Assembly: GCF_023091245.1 (NCBI RefSeq)
Contig: NZ_JAHWXN010000002.1
Coordinates: 620,001 to 684,000, forward strand
Direction of reading: 5' to 3'
Source of the DNA: Microbacterium croceum
GTDB lineage: Bacteria; Actinomycetota; Actinomycetes; Actinomycetales; Microbacteriaceae
Length of the DNA: 64,000 nucleotides
Shown here: positions 51,128-60,203 of the stretch, piece by piece
How positions within the stretch are numbered: the stretch's first letter is position 1
How the letters are laid out: each line of letters opens with the position of its first letter
Program-made: the position numbers and the translations under genes
The notes under the pieces: generated by a model
Told to the model about the DNA's origin: nothing
Databases searched by the model: none
Seen by the model: the letters and a program-made list of their open reading frames with translations, nothing else

Positions 51128-52132
51128 CTAGCTGTGCAGCCGGCGCAGTGTGGTGCGGAGACGGCGGCGGATGAACCGCTGAGACATCACCGCGTCCATG
51201 CCCCGATAACCGCGCGGAACGGCTTCCGCGAGCATGAGCATGCACAGGTAGGCGTCGTACAGCGCCAAGCGGGTGCGCTGGTCTTCGTCGAAGGTCCATT
51301 CCCGTCCTCCGGCGCGCGCATAGGCGACGTTGAACGCGACGTCCTCTGCCGGTTCGCGGAACAGCGACGTCGATACCAGCTCGGCCAGGGGATCCCCCCA
51401 GAACATCCGCTCGCCGTCGATCAGCCCCGTCAGACGGGCCGCGTCGCCGTCGTGAGCCGCGAACACATTGCCGTCCCAGAGGTCGAAATGCACCAGCGTC
51501 GGCTCGGACACCTCGTCGAGCAGGGCGGAGTGGCGCCGGACCGTCGAGCGGAGGAGCTCTTCGGACGGGCCGATACGCACCCGGTACCGCACGATGTCCG
51601 ACACGGCCGCGTCCCAGATGCGGCTGAAGGCCTCACTCCAGGTGTCGCCCCGCAGGGAGTCGCGGTCGCCGGGGCGGTCGTAGCCGAAAGACTCGCCCCG
51701 TACCTCGTGCAGCCGCGCGACGGCCGTGCCGAGTTCTGCTCGCACCGCGGTGAGCCCCTGGGGCGTCAGGTCGCTCCCGATGCGCTGGAGCGGTGCGCCG
51801 TCGAGGAACGACAGGACAATCACATCGCGATCGATCAGACGGCGGGTGAAGTCCTCGGCGAGCACCGCCGGAACGGGCGCTCGTCCCGCTGCACGCGCGT
51901 AGTACGACACTTCGGAACGCATCAGCGCATGTTCGTAAGCCAGGCGTGGGAGATCGTCCGGGGGCGCCACCTTCACCACGACCTGCGCGCCGTCCGCGAG
52001 CGCGACGCGATAGGCCGCGTTGTACGTGCCGTCCGCGAGCTCGTCGACACCGGCGACCGGGGCGCCGAGATGGTGCTCCACGAGCCCGGTGACGACCGGG
52101 GTCGGGACGGGCGCCTTCGTCCTGCTGTGCAT
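51128..52132 (-). CDS. Aminoglycoside phosphotransferase-like kinase
   Basis: A 334-residue protein of the APH/choline kinase fold. VVVKVAPPDD holds the ATP-binding lysine, LVHFDLWDGNVFA is the Brenner motif with catalytic Asp and Asn, and LIDGERMFWGDPLAEL the DxD-like metal motif, with Asp-Gly-Glu instead of the usual Asp-Trp/Phe-Glu. The substrate may be a small amine, sugar or drug. GGAGGAG precedes the ATG at 52132. Family membership alone does not imply antibiotic resistance. Confidence 0.8.
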   Translation of the reverse strand: MHSRTKAPVPTPVVTGLVEHHLGAPVAGVDELADGTYNAAYRVALADGAQVVVKVAPPDDLPRLAYEHALMRSEVSYYARAAGRAPVPAVLAEDFTRRLIDRDVIVLSFLDGAPLQRIGSDLTPQGLTAVRAELGTAVARLHEVRGESFGYDRPGDRDSLRGDTWSEAFSRIWDAAVSDIVRYRVRIGPSEELLRSTVRRHSALLDEVSEPTLVHFDLWDGNVFAAHDGDAARLTGLIDGERMFWGDPLAELVSTSLFREPAEDVAFNVAYARAGGREWTFDEDQRTRLALYDAYLCMLMLAEAVPRGYRGMDAVMSQRFIRRRLRTTLRRLHS

Positions 52133-52313
52133 GTGGCTCCTCCGGATACGCGAACTGCCGGGCTCCCCGATGCGGCGAGGCGACGGCTCTGGTCTACCAG
52201 GATGTCATCGTCGACGGTCCCGTGTTCCTCATCGAAGGAAGACCTTCCGCTCTCTGGGCAGTGGGCTGAGCTCGCCGTGGGGGCACCGACCCACAGCATC
52301 GCCGCTCCGGATC

Positions 52314-53126
52314 TCACATCCGCGCGTAGCGGGCACGCGCGAAGCAGAACACCCCATAGAGGGCGAGGCCGGCTCCGACCGCCCACAGGATGATGACGCC
52401 GAAGGGCAGCCCGGCCAGACTGCGCAGCGCCGCATCCAGTCCGCCGGCCTTCTCCGGGTCGTGCGTGACGGCGGCGATGACGAAGAGCACCCCGGCCACC
52501 CCGACCGCGATCCCCTTCGCGATGTAGCCGGCGATGCCGAAGGCGACGATCCCGGAACGCGCGGCCCCGGCCGGCAGCGCCAGGCTCTTCGCGAAGGCAC
52601 GGGTGATCCCCCGCACGATGAACGCGACGCCGACGGCGACCACGCCGAGGCCGACGACCACCAGCAGCACGACGCCGGCAGGCACCGCCAGCAGACGCGC
52701 ACTGAACGACTGCGACGACTCGGACGACTGCGACTGACCGCCGAGGGCGTAGATGAGCGCGGTCGCTCCGATCGCGAGATAGGCGGCGGCGGTGCCGAGG
52801 AACTTCGCCCGGTGCCCCCACTTCTTCGTGGAGTCCGGGTCGCGCTCGACCACGGCTTCGGCGATCTGCCAGATCGCGAGCGCGAGCAGTCCGAGCACGA
52901 TCACCCACAGCAGGAGGACTCCCGCGGGCGCCTGCTGGATCTGCGCCAGCGCCCCGCCCTGGTCGGCCTCGCCACCACCCCCGCCGATCGCGATCGAGAT
53001 GGCGATGACGCCGATCAGGATGTGCAGGATGCCGAGGACGACATAGCCGATCCTCGCGAGGGTGCGGAAGGCCCGGGAATCCTGGGCCGCCGCGGCGGTG
53101 GAGGAAGCCGACGAGGAGATGTTCAT
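52314..53126 (-). CDS. DUF1206 membrane protein
   Basis: A 270-residue protein with six TM helices in three homologous pairs, each starting with a RIGYVVLGILHILIG-like, KFLGTAAAYLAIGATALIYA-like or FGIAGYIAKGIAVGVAGVLF-like helix. This triplicated layout defines DUF1206, common in actinobacteria and of unknown function. Its start overlaps the PAP2 gene stop (ATGA), so the three small membrane genes 54060-52314 form an operon. Confidence 0.86.
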   Translation of the reverse strand: MNISSSASSTAAAAQDSRAFRTLARIGYVVLGILHILIGVIAISIAIGGGGGEADQGGALAQIQQAPAGVLLLWVIVLGLLALAIWQIAEAVVERDPDSTKKWGHRAKFLGTAAAYLAIGATALIYALGGQSQSSESSQSFSARLLAVPAGVVLLVVVGLGVVAVGVAFIVRGITRAFAKSLALPAGAARSGIVAFGIAGYIAKGIAVGVAGVLFVIAAVTHDPEKAGGLDAALRSLAGLPFGVIILWAVGAGLALYGVFCFARARYARM

Positions 53127-53794
53127 GAGGAGCTCACGCTTTCGTTCGAGTGTTCGGGGGACGGGGTGCCGACCGCGCGGATCGCACGGCGGTCGCGGAC
53201 GGCCTCGACGCAGACCCAGACCACAGTCGCGACGGCGATCCCCTCCAGCAGCCCGGCGACGACGTCGCTCAGCCAGTGCGCGTGCAGGAAGGTGCGGCTC
53301 CACATCATCGTGACGACCCACACCACCCCCACCGCCCAGACGTACCAGCGGCGGAGCACGATGCCGAGCACGACGACCACCGTCGTGGCGACCGCCGTAT
53401 GACCGGAGGGGAAGGAGGTCGCCACGCTCTCGGCGAGCGAGTCCGCAGGGCGCGTGCGACCGATCACGGCGGCCATGGTCGCGCCGACGGCGACGACGAC
53501 CACCATCGCGATCGCCAGCGTCGCGGCATCCGCTCTCCGGCCACGCCACAGCAGGCACGCGATCAGCAGGACCCCCACGACGATCATGCCGATCGTGCCG
53601 CCGACGACGGCGGGCACCCAGGCGACGATGATCCCGACGTCGCCGGTCGTCGCCCGCATGAGGTCGTTCCACCACACGTCGATCCCGAGCGGCTCGTGCC
53701 CACCGACTGCGACGATGCCGCGCAGGGCGACGAACGCGACGGTGGCAGCGATGCCCACGAGGAGCGCCGTGTGGCGACGGGCGACGTCGGACAC
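53123..53794 (-). CDS. PAP2-family membrane phosphatase
   Basis: A 223-residue protein with five or six helices. The phosphatase motifs are present: IGRTRPADS (KxxxxxxRP-like, with the usual Lys not evident), SFPSGHTAVA and the third motif SRTFLHAHWLSDVVAG with Arg, His and Asp. Members hydrolyse lipid phosphates such as undecaprenyl pyrophosphate or phosphatidate at the membrane face. The GTG start at 53794 is five bases after the stop of the small membrane gene. Confidence 0.84.
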   Translation of the reverse strand: MSDVARRHTALLVGIAATVAFVALRGIVAVGGHEPLGIDVWWNDLMRATTGDVGIIVAWVPAVVGGTIGMIVVGVLLIACLLWRGRRADAATLAIAMVVVVAVGATMAAVIGRTRPADSLAESVATSFPSGHTAVATTVVVVLGIVLRRWYVWAVGVVWVVTMMWSRTFLHAHWLSDVVAGLLEGIAVATVVWVCVEAVRDRRAIRAVGTPSPEHSNESVSSS

Positions 53795-53799
53795 GGGGC

Positions 53800-54060
53800 T
53801 CAGGCGAGAGGATCGCTGTTGCGGATGCTCCGGCGCGTCACGCGCTCCCCCGTGGCGGGGTCGACCGCGGTGCGCGCGACCGACTCGGTGCGACGGCTGC
53901 GCATCACCAGGACGAGACTGATAAGGAAGACCAGGACGCCGGCGCCCATGAGGATGTAGCCGATCAGATCGAGGTCGACGAACCCTCCGGTGTCGATGTT
54001 GAGCGCGAAGACGAGGATCGCTCCGATGACGATGAGCGCGATGCCGGTTCCGATACCCAT
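53800..54060 (-). CDS. Small two-helix membrane protein (DUF6458-like)
   Basis: An 86-residue protein: MGIGTGIALIVIGAILVFAL forms the first helix, a VDLDLIGYILMGAGVLVFLI segment the second, then a basic tail with RSRRTESVARTAV and a GERVTRRSI end. This matches small actinobacterial membrane proteins of the DUF6458 type, of unknown role. GAGGAAG precedes the ATG. First gene of the three-gene membrane operon. Confidence 0.8.
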   Translation of the reverse strand: MGIGTGIALIVIGAILVFALNIDTGGFVDLDLIGYILMGAGVLVFLISLVLVMRSRRTESVARTAVDPATGERVTRRSIRNSDPLA

Positions 54061-54104
54061 GATGCTGCTTCCTCTCCGGGGCCGGATCTGCGGCCCGCAC
54101 GGGA

Positions 54105-54135
54105 CACAATAAGGTCAATCGGCGTTGAGTCAATC
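54105..54135. promoter_or_regulatory. Candidate ArsR operator between divergent units
   Basis: TCAA (54115-54118), TTGA (54125-54128) and TCAA (54130-54133) build two overlapping inverted repeats (TCAATCGGCGTTGA and TTGAGTCAA). On the minus strand TTGACT (about 54134-54129), 16 bases and TATTGT form a promoter for the membrane operon, so the operator covers its -35. Confidence 0.5.
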
Positions 54136-54167
54136 CTCATGGACATAATCGCCGCGAGGTGGTAGGG

Positions 54168-54839
54168 ATGGAGTCGATGACCGATCTGGAACGCCGCGCG
54201 GGGATCTTCGCCGCACTCGCCGATCAGACGCGCCTGCGCATCGTCGACCTCCTCACTCTCGGCGATCTGTCGTCATCTGAGATCGGCGCGACCCTCGATC
54301 TGCGCTCGAATCTGATCGCGCATCACCTCGGCGTCCTGGAATCCGCCCAGATCGTCGCCCGCACCCGCTCGGAGTTCGACCGGCGACGCACCTACATCGG
54401 GCTGCGCCCCGAGGTCTTCGACACCCTCGCTCCCCCGAGCGTGATCCCTCCACGACGCGTCCTCTTCGTGTGCACCGCGAACTCCGCGCGATCCCAGCTC
54501 GCCGAGACGATCTGGCGCGACGCGAGCGCGGTGGACGTCGCCTCCGCCGGCACCCGTCCCGCCGAGGAGGTGAACCCCGAGGCCATCGCCGCGGCAGCCC
54601 GGCACGGACTCGCCATGCGCCCTTCGCACCCGCCGCAGCACATCGACGACGTCCGCGCGGATGGCGACCTGGTGATCACGGTCTGCGACGACGCCCACGA
54701 ACGGCTGCGCGACGGCGACGACCTGCACTGGTCGATCCGCGACCCCGCCCGCGTCGGCACCGCCGCCGCCTTCGATGCCGCTTTCGACGCCCTCTGCCTG
54801 CGCATCCGCGCCTTGTCCTCGCGCCTCGTCGCCGCCTGA
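54168..54839 (+). CDS. ArsR regulator fused to a low-molecular-weight phosphatase/arsenate-reductase domain
   Basis: A 223-residue fusion. Residues about 5-85 are an ArsR winged helix (FAALADQTRLRIVDLLTLGD, SSSEIGATLDLRSNLIAHHL, RRTYIGLRPEVF). Residues about 98-220 are an LMW tyrosine phosphatase/ArsC-like domain with the CX5R loop VCTANSARSQ and, near the end, WSIRDPARVG corresponding to the DPx acid loop. The HTH lacks the paired-cysteine metal site of ArsR. Fusion suggests that phosphatase or reductase activity is tied to repression. The start at 54168 has GAGG eight bases upstream. Confidence 0.83.
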   Translation: MESMTDLERRAGIFAALADQTRLRIVDLLTLGDLSSSEIGATLDLRSNLIAHHLGVLESAQIVARTRSEFDRRRTYIGLRPEVFDTLAPPSVIPPRRVLFVCTANSARSQLAETIWRDASAVDVASAGTRPAEEVNPEAIAAAARHGLAMRPSHPPQHIDDVRADGDLVITVCDDAHERLRDGDDLHWSIRDPARVGTAAAFDAAFDALCLRIRALSSRLVAA

Positions 54840-54868
54840 GCGCGTGAGGCGGGCCGGGCAGGGCGGCT

Positions 54869-55435
54869 TCACTCGCTCAGCGCGAAGTCGACCGCTGCGG
54901 CGACGTGGATCTGCGCGGTCGGGAAGAGGGGGACCGCGCTGTCGGCGGCAGTGATCAGCAGTTCGATCTCCGTGCATCCGAGGATCACGCCCTCCGCCCC
55001 CGCATCGACGAGGCGGGCGATCACTCGTCTGTAGACGGCTCGGGATTCCTCCCGGATCACCCCGTGGACGAGCTCGTCGTAGATGATCCGGTGCACGGCC
55101 GCGCGGTCGTCGGCATCAGGGACCACGACGGTCAGGCCGTGCGATGCGAGGCGTTCGCGGTGGAACGGCTGTTCCATCGTGAACGAGGTGCCCAGCACAA
55201 TGACGGCGGCGCCGGCCCGCTCGAGGGTCCGCGCCGAACGCGCGAGGACCGCTCCCGCGCTGTTCCAGTCCCCCTCGACCTGGAAGCGTTCGATCTCCGC
55301 GAAATCCAGTGAGTCGAGCAGGATTCGGGCGGAGTGGAATCCGCCCAGGTGAGAGGCGATCTGCTGGTTGGCCATGCGATAGTACTCCGCCGTGGAATCC
55401 CAGCACATTCCGCCGATGAGCCCGATCGTCCGCAT
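54869..55435 (-). CDS. Aspartate/glutamate racemase family protein
   Basis: A 188-residue protein starting MRTIGLIGGMCWDSTAEYY, the usual start of the YgeA/Asp-Glu racemase family. The second active-site motif GVILGCTEIELL holds the expected Cys. The first motif, normally a CNT or TNT triad, reads VLGTSFTMEQ and lacks a Cys, so classical two-cysteine racemisation is doubtful and a YgeA-like Thr/Cys pair is more likely. Length is some 40 residues below the family norm. GGAAGG supports the start at 55435. Confidence 0.75.
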   Translation of the reverse strand: MRTIGLIGGMCWDSTAEYYRMANQQIASHLGGFHSARILLDSLDFAEIERFQVEGDWNSAGAVLARSARTLERAGAAVIVLGTSFTMEQPFHRERLASHGLTVVVPDADDRAAVHRIIYDELVHGVIREESRAVYRRVIARLVDAGAEGVILGCTEIELLITAADSAVPLFPTAQIHVAAAVDFALSE

Positions 55436-55809
55436 GCCCAGCCCCTTCCCCCCTCGAGGTTGCCGAAGCGGTGCGGGGCCCGGCGCCCTGTCGCGCCCGT
55501 CCACTTTCGTGGTCACGCGGCCCCGACCGGATGCCGGTGCCCTCGCTCTGCAGCCGCTGCGCGCTGTTCTACAGCACTTCCGCGGCCACCGATGACCATC
55601 CGATCACCCCCCACATCGGGGGGACTGGACGCCTAAGCCTGGCGAGCATGCATCGCGTGCTTCTTTCATGTCTGTGACGCGCATGGCCCAGAGGTCGCGG
55701 CGCGTGCGCTACCCGACAGCGACCCGAAGGGACTCTTCGGTCAAGACACCCGTTTCCGGCGTCCGCCGCGCCGCTGCTCACCGTTCAGCTCTGACCCTGG
55801 AGGAGAAGA
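55436..55809. other. Upstream region of the pilus operon
   Basis: No supported gene in 374 bases. It contains a C6/G6 inverted repeat (55607-55623) and, just before the tip gene, GGAGGAG as ribosome-binding site (about 55799-55805). Short frames exist, but none has family features. Confidence 0.5.
55607..55623. promoter_or_regulatory. CCCCCC-ACATC-GGGGGG inverted repeat
   Basis: Six-base arms with a five-base centre, 187 bases before the tip pilin start. Similar sites occur at 62165-62187 between the response regulator and the thioester protein and at 13313-13334. It may be a regulator-binding site. Confidence 0.45.
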
Positions 55810-58518
55810 ATGACCTACTCATCCACCCATATATCGCCGGAGGGACCTCGCCTCGGTGAGCCAACGCCGCGCCGCGGTCGTCTCGCTGCCCTCGCGGTGG
55901 TGCTTCTCCTCGTGGTCGGTCTCGGTGCGTCCATTGCCCTGGCCACGGCCTCGCCCGCCAACGCCGAGACAAGCCCCACCGGCACGACCATCCGGGAACC
56001 GCAGAAGTTCTACGCGTACACGACGCCCGGGCAGAACCTCGATGTGACCTTCACTCGGACGACGAGCTCCACGATCCCGACGTTGCTGCGGATCACCTCC
56101 CCCGCCGGCGTTCAGACCTTCTGCACCATCGGAACCGCGTCGGGGAGCAGCTGCAGCCGGCTCAACCTGACGTCGCCGACGGCAGGCGTGTGGGAGGTCT
56201 ACTTCTACGCGAATGACGACTCTGTGAGCCTCGGTTTCCACACGTGGAGCATCCAGGTCCAGCAGGGGATGAACAACCTGAGCGGCCGGGTGTGGAGCTA
56301 CCGGTACTTGATGTACAACTCCAACCCCGCGACCTTCGACATGTGGTACGTGTCGCCGCTCGGCTACAAGTACAAGGCGACGCACACGGACTTCTTCGGC
56401 GTCGACAGCATCTTCGAGGCGAACCAGTTCGGGAACATCTACACCGGCACCTGCACATCGGCCTACCGGAGCATCGAGATCGCAAAGAACGGCCCGTACT
56501 ACGACCCCGCGTTCGACAACAAGTCGCAGGTTTGCGGAAAGCCGTACGCGGTCTTCTTCCAGGCGCCGGCGGCTGCGCTGCCGGTCTCGGCGGTCGATGC
56601 GTCCGGCGCCACGCACGTGCTCAACCGCACGCCGGTCGCTCCGACGGTCAGCGGTCTGACCTTCACCCCCGATGCGCCGAACACTCGCAGTGGGCAGTTT
56701 ACGTTCACCGCGACGTCTGCTCTGGGAACGTCCACGCTGCTGATCGACGCCGACGGCGACGGGCAATACGGCGGGCCGCTGGACCGAAGGATCCCCGTCG
56801 GTATCGCGAGCGACGGCACGCAGACCTACGCCTTCGACGGACTCGACGGAGCCGGCAATCCCATCCCGATCTCCGTCGAGATGAGCGCCTACCTGGGCGT
56901 GAACAAGGCCGGTGAGGTCCACGTGCTGAGCGTGGATGTGGAGTCTCGTCAGGGCATCAGCATAACGGCGCTGAACGGACCGAACAGCGGGATGTCAACG
57001 ATCTACTGGAACGACTCGTTCCTGCAGACCGGGCAGCGGCTGCCGTGCCGGCCGGGGCAGTTGGACGCAACCGCGGGTGTGGACACCAGCGGGGGCCCCC
57101 GCCACACCTGGAACTGCTTCGGACAGCCGGGCCTCAACCCCAACGATGGCGTCGGCGGAGCCTGGGGAGACGCACGGTCGATCGACGACTGGATGTTCCA
57201 CACGGTCGATGTGCGGACCAACACCGTCATCGTGCCGGCGGTGTCCACGTACACGGTGGAGAAGACCTCCGACCCTGCGTCGGGTGACACCGTCTCCCCC
57301 GGTGACGAGGTGACCTACACGATCCTGGTGACGCAGAGCGGCCCCGACGCCGTCGATGCCAGCCTCAGCGATGATCTGTCGAACGTCCTCGACGACGCCG
57401 AGATGGTCGGAACCGTCACATCGAGCCTCGGCACCGCGACGCTGAACGGCACCTCTCTCGAGTGGTCCGGCACCGTGCCGGCGGGTCAGGTCGCGACGAT
57501 CACCTACACGGTGAAGGTCAAGGACCGCACCGGCCTGGCAGGAGGCGGGGACTACACCCTCGGAAACGTCGTCACCAGCGACGGATGCCTCACGGCTGCC
57601 GATTGCGAGACCACGCACCCGGTGGGGACCTACACCGTCACGAAGAGCGTCGATCCTGCATCAGGGACCGACGTCCAGACAGGCCACACGGTGACCTACA
57701 CCGTCACCGTCGCCCAGGTCGGCACCGGCGCAGTGACCGGAGCATCCCTGGAGGACGACCTCAGCGACGTGCTCGACGACGCCACCTGGAACGACGACCT
57801 GAGCGCCACTTCCAGCACCGCGTCCTTCGACGCGGCCGCGAAGACGCTCGCATGGTCGGGAGACCTGACCGTGGGTCAGCAGGTCACGATCACCTACTCG
57901 GTGACGGTGACGTCACTGGGCACCGAGTCGGAAACGCTGTCGAACGTCGTGACGAGCGATGGCTGTGACACCGGTGCCTGCGAGACCGAGAACCCCGTGG
58001 TACCGAAGATCGTCACGATCCAGGTGCTCAAGATCGGCGAGGACACCACCGGCGAGATCGTTCCGATGGATGGCTCCCAGTGGGCGATCTACTCGAGCGC
58101 CACGGGCGGTACGGCAGTGATCGCTTCTCTGTCCGGCGCGGGTTCGACGGGTCTGTTCGAGGCCACGACCCTCACGGCCGGCAGCACCTACTGGCTCGAG
58201 GAGACCACGGCGCTGCCCGGGTTCCAGCTGCTCGCCCAGCGCGTGCAGTTCACCGTGGGCGTCGACGGTCAGGTTCAGCTCGCGCAGGGAACGTCGTCGA
58301 ACGTGACGGTCAGGCATGCCGACGGCGTCTCGACCATCTGGGTCCAGGACGTGCCCCAGTTCGCGCTGCCGACCACCGGCGGCACGGGCACGACGTGGAT
58401 CTACCTCACCGGCGGCGGGATCATCCTCGCCGCACTGGCGGTCCTCGCCGCCATGCATCTGTCCACGCGCCGCCGCATCACGCAGATGCACGCGGCATCA
58501 CACCCCGAGGCTGACTGA
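55810..58518 (+). CDS. Large surface protein, putative pilus tip, with LPTTG sorting signal
   Basis: A 902-residue secreted protein. A 23-residue basic n-region precedes a hydrophobic core ending ASPANAETS (cleavage about 52). Residues about 60-470 form a novel N-terminal region with several cysteines and a calcium-loop-like DADGDGQYGG. Two modules follow at about 481 and 608 (YTVEKTSDPASG, YTVTKSVDPASG) with DDLSNVLDDA and DDLSDVLDDATWND, as in the giant protein at 41875. A SpaA-like prealbumin domain (about 737-850; VLKIGEDTTGE, YWLEETTALPGFQLL E-box) precedes LPTTG at 853-857, a helix and a basic tail. Position, size and order before the major pilin fit a pilus tip adhesin. Confidence 0.85.
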   Translation: MTYSSTHISPEGPRLGEPTPRRGRLAALAVVLLLVVGLGASIALATASPANAETSPTGTTIREPQKFYAYTTPGQNLDVTFTRTTSSTIPTLLRITSPAGVQTFCTIGTASGSSCSRLNLTSPTAGVWEVYFYANDDSVSLGFHTWSIQVQQGMNNLSGRVWSYRYLMYNSNPATFDMWYVSPLGYKYKATHTDFFGVDSIFEANQFGNIYTGTCTSAYRSIEIAKNGPYYDPAFDNKSQVCGKPYAVFFQAPAAALPVSAVDASGATHVLNRTPVAPTVSGLTFTPDAPNTRSGQFTFTATSALGTSTLLIDADGDGQYGGPLDRRIPVGIASDGTQTYAFDGLDGAGNPIPISVEMSAYLGVNKAGEVHVLSVDVESRQGISITALNGPNSGMSTIYWNDSFLQTGQRLPCRPGQLDATAGVDTSGGPRHTWNCFGQPGLNPNDGVGGAWGDARSIDDWMFHTVDVRTNTVIVPAVSTYTVEKTSDPASGDTVSPGDEVTYTILVTQSGPDAVDASLSDDLSNVLDDAEMVGTVTSSLGTATLNGTSLEWSGTVPAGQVATITYTVKVKDRTGLAGGGDYTLGNVVTSDGCLTAADCETTHPVGTYTVTKSVDPASGTDVQTGHTVTYTVTVAQVGTGAVTGASLEDDLSDVLDDATWNDDLSATSSTASFDAAAKTLAWSGDLTVGQQVTITYSVTVTSLGTESETLSNVVTSDGCDTGACETENPVVPKIVTIQVLKIGEDTTGEIVPMDGSQWAIYSSATGGTAVIASLSGAGSTGLFEATTLTAGSTYWLEETTALPGFQLLAQRVQFTVGVDGQVQLAQGTSSNVTVRHADGVSTIWVQDVPQFALPTTGGTGTTWIYLTGGGIILAALAVLAAMHLSTRRRITQMHAASHPEAD

Positions 58519-58568
58519 GTCAGCCGTCCACCCATCCATTGCACGACCCCTCACCAAGGAGAAGGAAG

Positions 58569-60125
58569 ATGAACAACCCGTTCACCCGGCGCGGTCTGCG
58601 CGTCGGAATCGCCGCCGTCGCCGCCGCGACCGTGGCCACACTCGGCCTCGCGCTTCCCGCGTCGGCCGCGCCCCTGGTCGATCCCGACCAGATCGGCTCG
58701 ATCACCGTCCACAAGTTCGAGACACCGGAACCGCTCGGCGGCAACAACGGCGGCAACGGCGGCAACGGCAACGGCAACAACGGCGGCGGGAACAACGGCG
58801 GCGCTCAGTCCGGCTTCGGCCAGCCCGGCGACGGCACCCCCACCGACACCACTGGTCTCACCCCGCTCCCGGGTGTGACATTCCAGGTGCAGCAGGTCAA
58901 CACCATCGACCTGTCGACGAACGCCGGCTGGGCTGAGGCATCCGCGCTTTCGGGCGTGTTCGACGCAGCCGACGCCGAGAACTCGATCACCGGCGCCGGC
59001 TACTCACTCGGTGCCGGGTCGTCGCAGGTGACCAACGCGGCGGGCGAGGCTGCGTTCACGGGGCTTCCCGTCGGCCTGTACCTCGTGCAGGAGACCAGCT
59101 ACCCCGCCGGGGTGACGCCGGCCGCGCCGTTCCTGATCACGGTGCCGCTGACCGACCCGAACAACCAGAACACCTGGCTGTACGACGTGCACGTCTACCC
59201 GAAGAACGCGGTCACCGCCGCCGAGAAGACCGTGACCGACGCCGCGTCGATCCAGCTCGGCGACATCGTCACCTGGACGATCACCGCTGACATCCCCAAC
59301 GTCTCCCCGATCGACGGGTACAAGATCGTCGACCCGCTCGACAGCAAGCTCGACCTCATGAGCACCACCGTCGAGCTCTCGGGCGGCCGGGTCCTCGTCC
59401 CCGCCGACTACACGGTCACGTTCGATGAGGCGACCAACACGGTCACCGTCGAGTTCACCGCGGCAGGCCTCCTGAAGCTCGCTGCGAACAACGACGTCTC
59501 GGTCGTCGTGACCCTCGACACCGCGGTCAACACCATCGGGGAGATCTCCAACCAGGCGCTCGTCTACCCGAACGCGGCGGCGTTCGACATCGCGCCCGGT
59601 CAGCCCGGGGGCCCGGTCATGACGAACACTCCGGAGACCAAGTGGGGCGCGTTCACCATCAAGAAGACCGACGGCACCGACACCCTCCAGGGTGCGCAGT
59701 TCCAGGTCTTCACCTCGGCCGCCGACGCCGCCGCGCAGACCAACCCGGTCGAGCTCGGTGGACAGACCACCTTCGATGTCGACGCTGAGGGTGGGCTGAC
59801 CCTGTACGGCCTTCGCTACAGCGACTTCGCGAACAACCAGACGGTCGCGGCGGGCGACGCGGGCTTCATCCAGTACTACCTGGTCGAGACCAAGGCTCCG
59901 AACGGGTTCGAGCTGCTCGCCGAGCCGATCGAGTTCACGGTCACCGCCGCGACCACCGCGGCGGGCGTGGACCTCGAGGTCGTCAACGTGCCCAGCAACG
60001 GCGGCTTCATCCTGCCCATCACCGGTGGCACCGGTACGGGCCTGCTCTACCTGGTCGGCTTCGCGCTCATCGCCGGTGGTGCGATCTTCATGATCGTCAC
60101 CCGCCGTCGTAAGCAGGAGGCCTGA
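58569..60125 (+). CDS. Major pilin (SpaA/SpaH-like), sortase-polymerised
   Basis: A 518-residue pilin. Signal peptide ends ASAAP (about residue 33). IGSITVHKFE opens the N-terminal domain, which carries a Gly/Asn-rich insert (about 57-80). The pilin motif WLYDVHVYPKN (about 203-213) holds the lysine used for polymerisation. A D2-type isopeptide domain (about 225-355) and a C-terminal prealbumin domain with E-box YYLVETKAPNGFELL (about 436-450) follow. LPITG is at 482-486, then a helix and RRRKQEA. AAGGAG and GAAGGAAG precede the ATG at 58569. It forms the shaft with the sortase downstream. Confidence 0.92.
   Translation: MNNPFTRRGLRVGIAAVAAATVATLGLALPASAAPLVDPDQIGSITVHKFETPEPLGGNNGGNGGNGNGNNGGGNNGGAQSGFGQPGDGTPTDTTGLTPLPGVTFQVQQVNTIDLSTNAGWAEASALSGVFDAADAENSITGAGYSLGAGSSQVTNAAGEAAFTGLPVGLYLVQETSYPAGVTPAAPFLITVPLTDPNNQNTWLYDVHVYPKNAVTAAEKTVTDAASIQLGDIVTWTITADIPNVSPIDGYKIVDPLDSKLDLMSTTVELSGGRVLVPADYTVTFDEATNTVTVEFTAAGLLKLAANNDVSVVVTLDTAVNTIGEISNQALVYPNAAAFDIAPGQPGGPVMTNTPETKWGAFTIKKTDGTDTLQGAQFQVFTSAADAAAQTNPVELGGQTTFDVDAEGGLTLYGLRYSDFANNQTVAAGDAGFIQYYLVETKAPNGFELLAEPIEFTVTAATTAAGVDLEVVNVPSNGGFILPITGGTGTGLLYLVGFALIAGGAIFMIVTRRRKQEA
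58737..58803 (+). repeat. Gly/Asn codon repeat within the major pilin gene
   Basis: Short tandem GGC AAC/AAC GGC triplets encode a low-complexity Gly/Asn segment. Such a tract is prone to slippage in steps of three bases. Confidence 0.7.
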
Positions 60126-60132
60126 CCCGCTC

Positions 60133-60164
60133 CACGGCGCCGGCATCCCCTCCCCGGCGCCGTG
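60133..60164 (+). terminator. First hairpin between major pilin and sortase
   Basis: CACGGCGCCGG (60133-60143) pairs perfectly with CCGGCGCCGTG (60154-60164), eight bases after the pilin stop. Confidence 0.65.
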
Positions 60165-60203
60165 CTCGGTGGTCACCGCCCCCTCGGTGATCGCCACTCC
60201 CAC

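Noticed and set aside
51128..52132. Aminoglycoside resistance gene
   Set aside because: The fold is shared by many housekeeping kinases, the gene has host-like composition and no mobile context.
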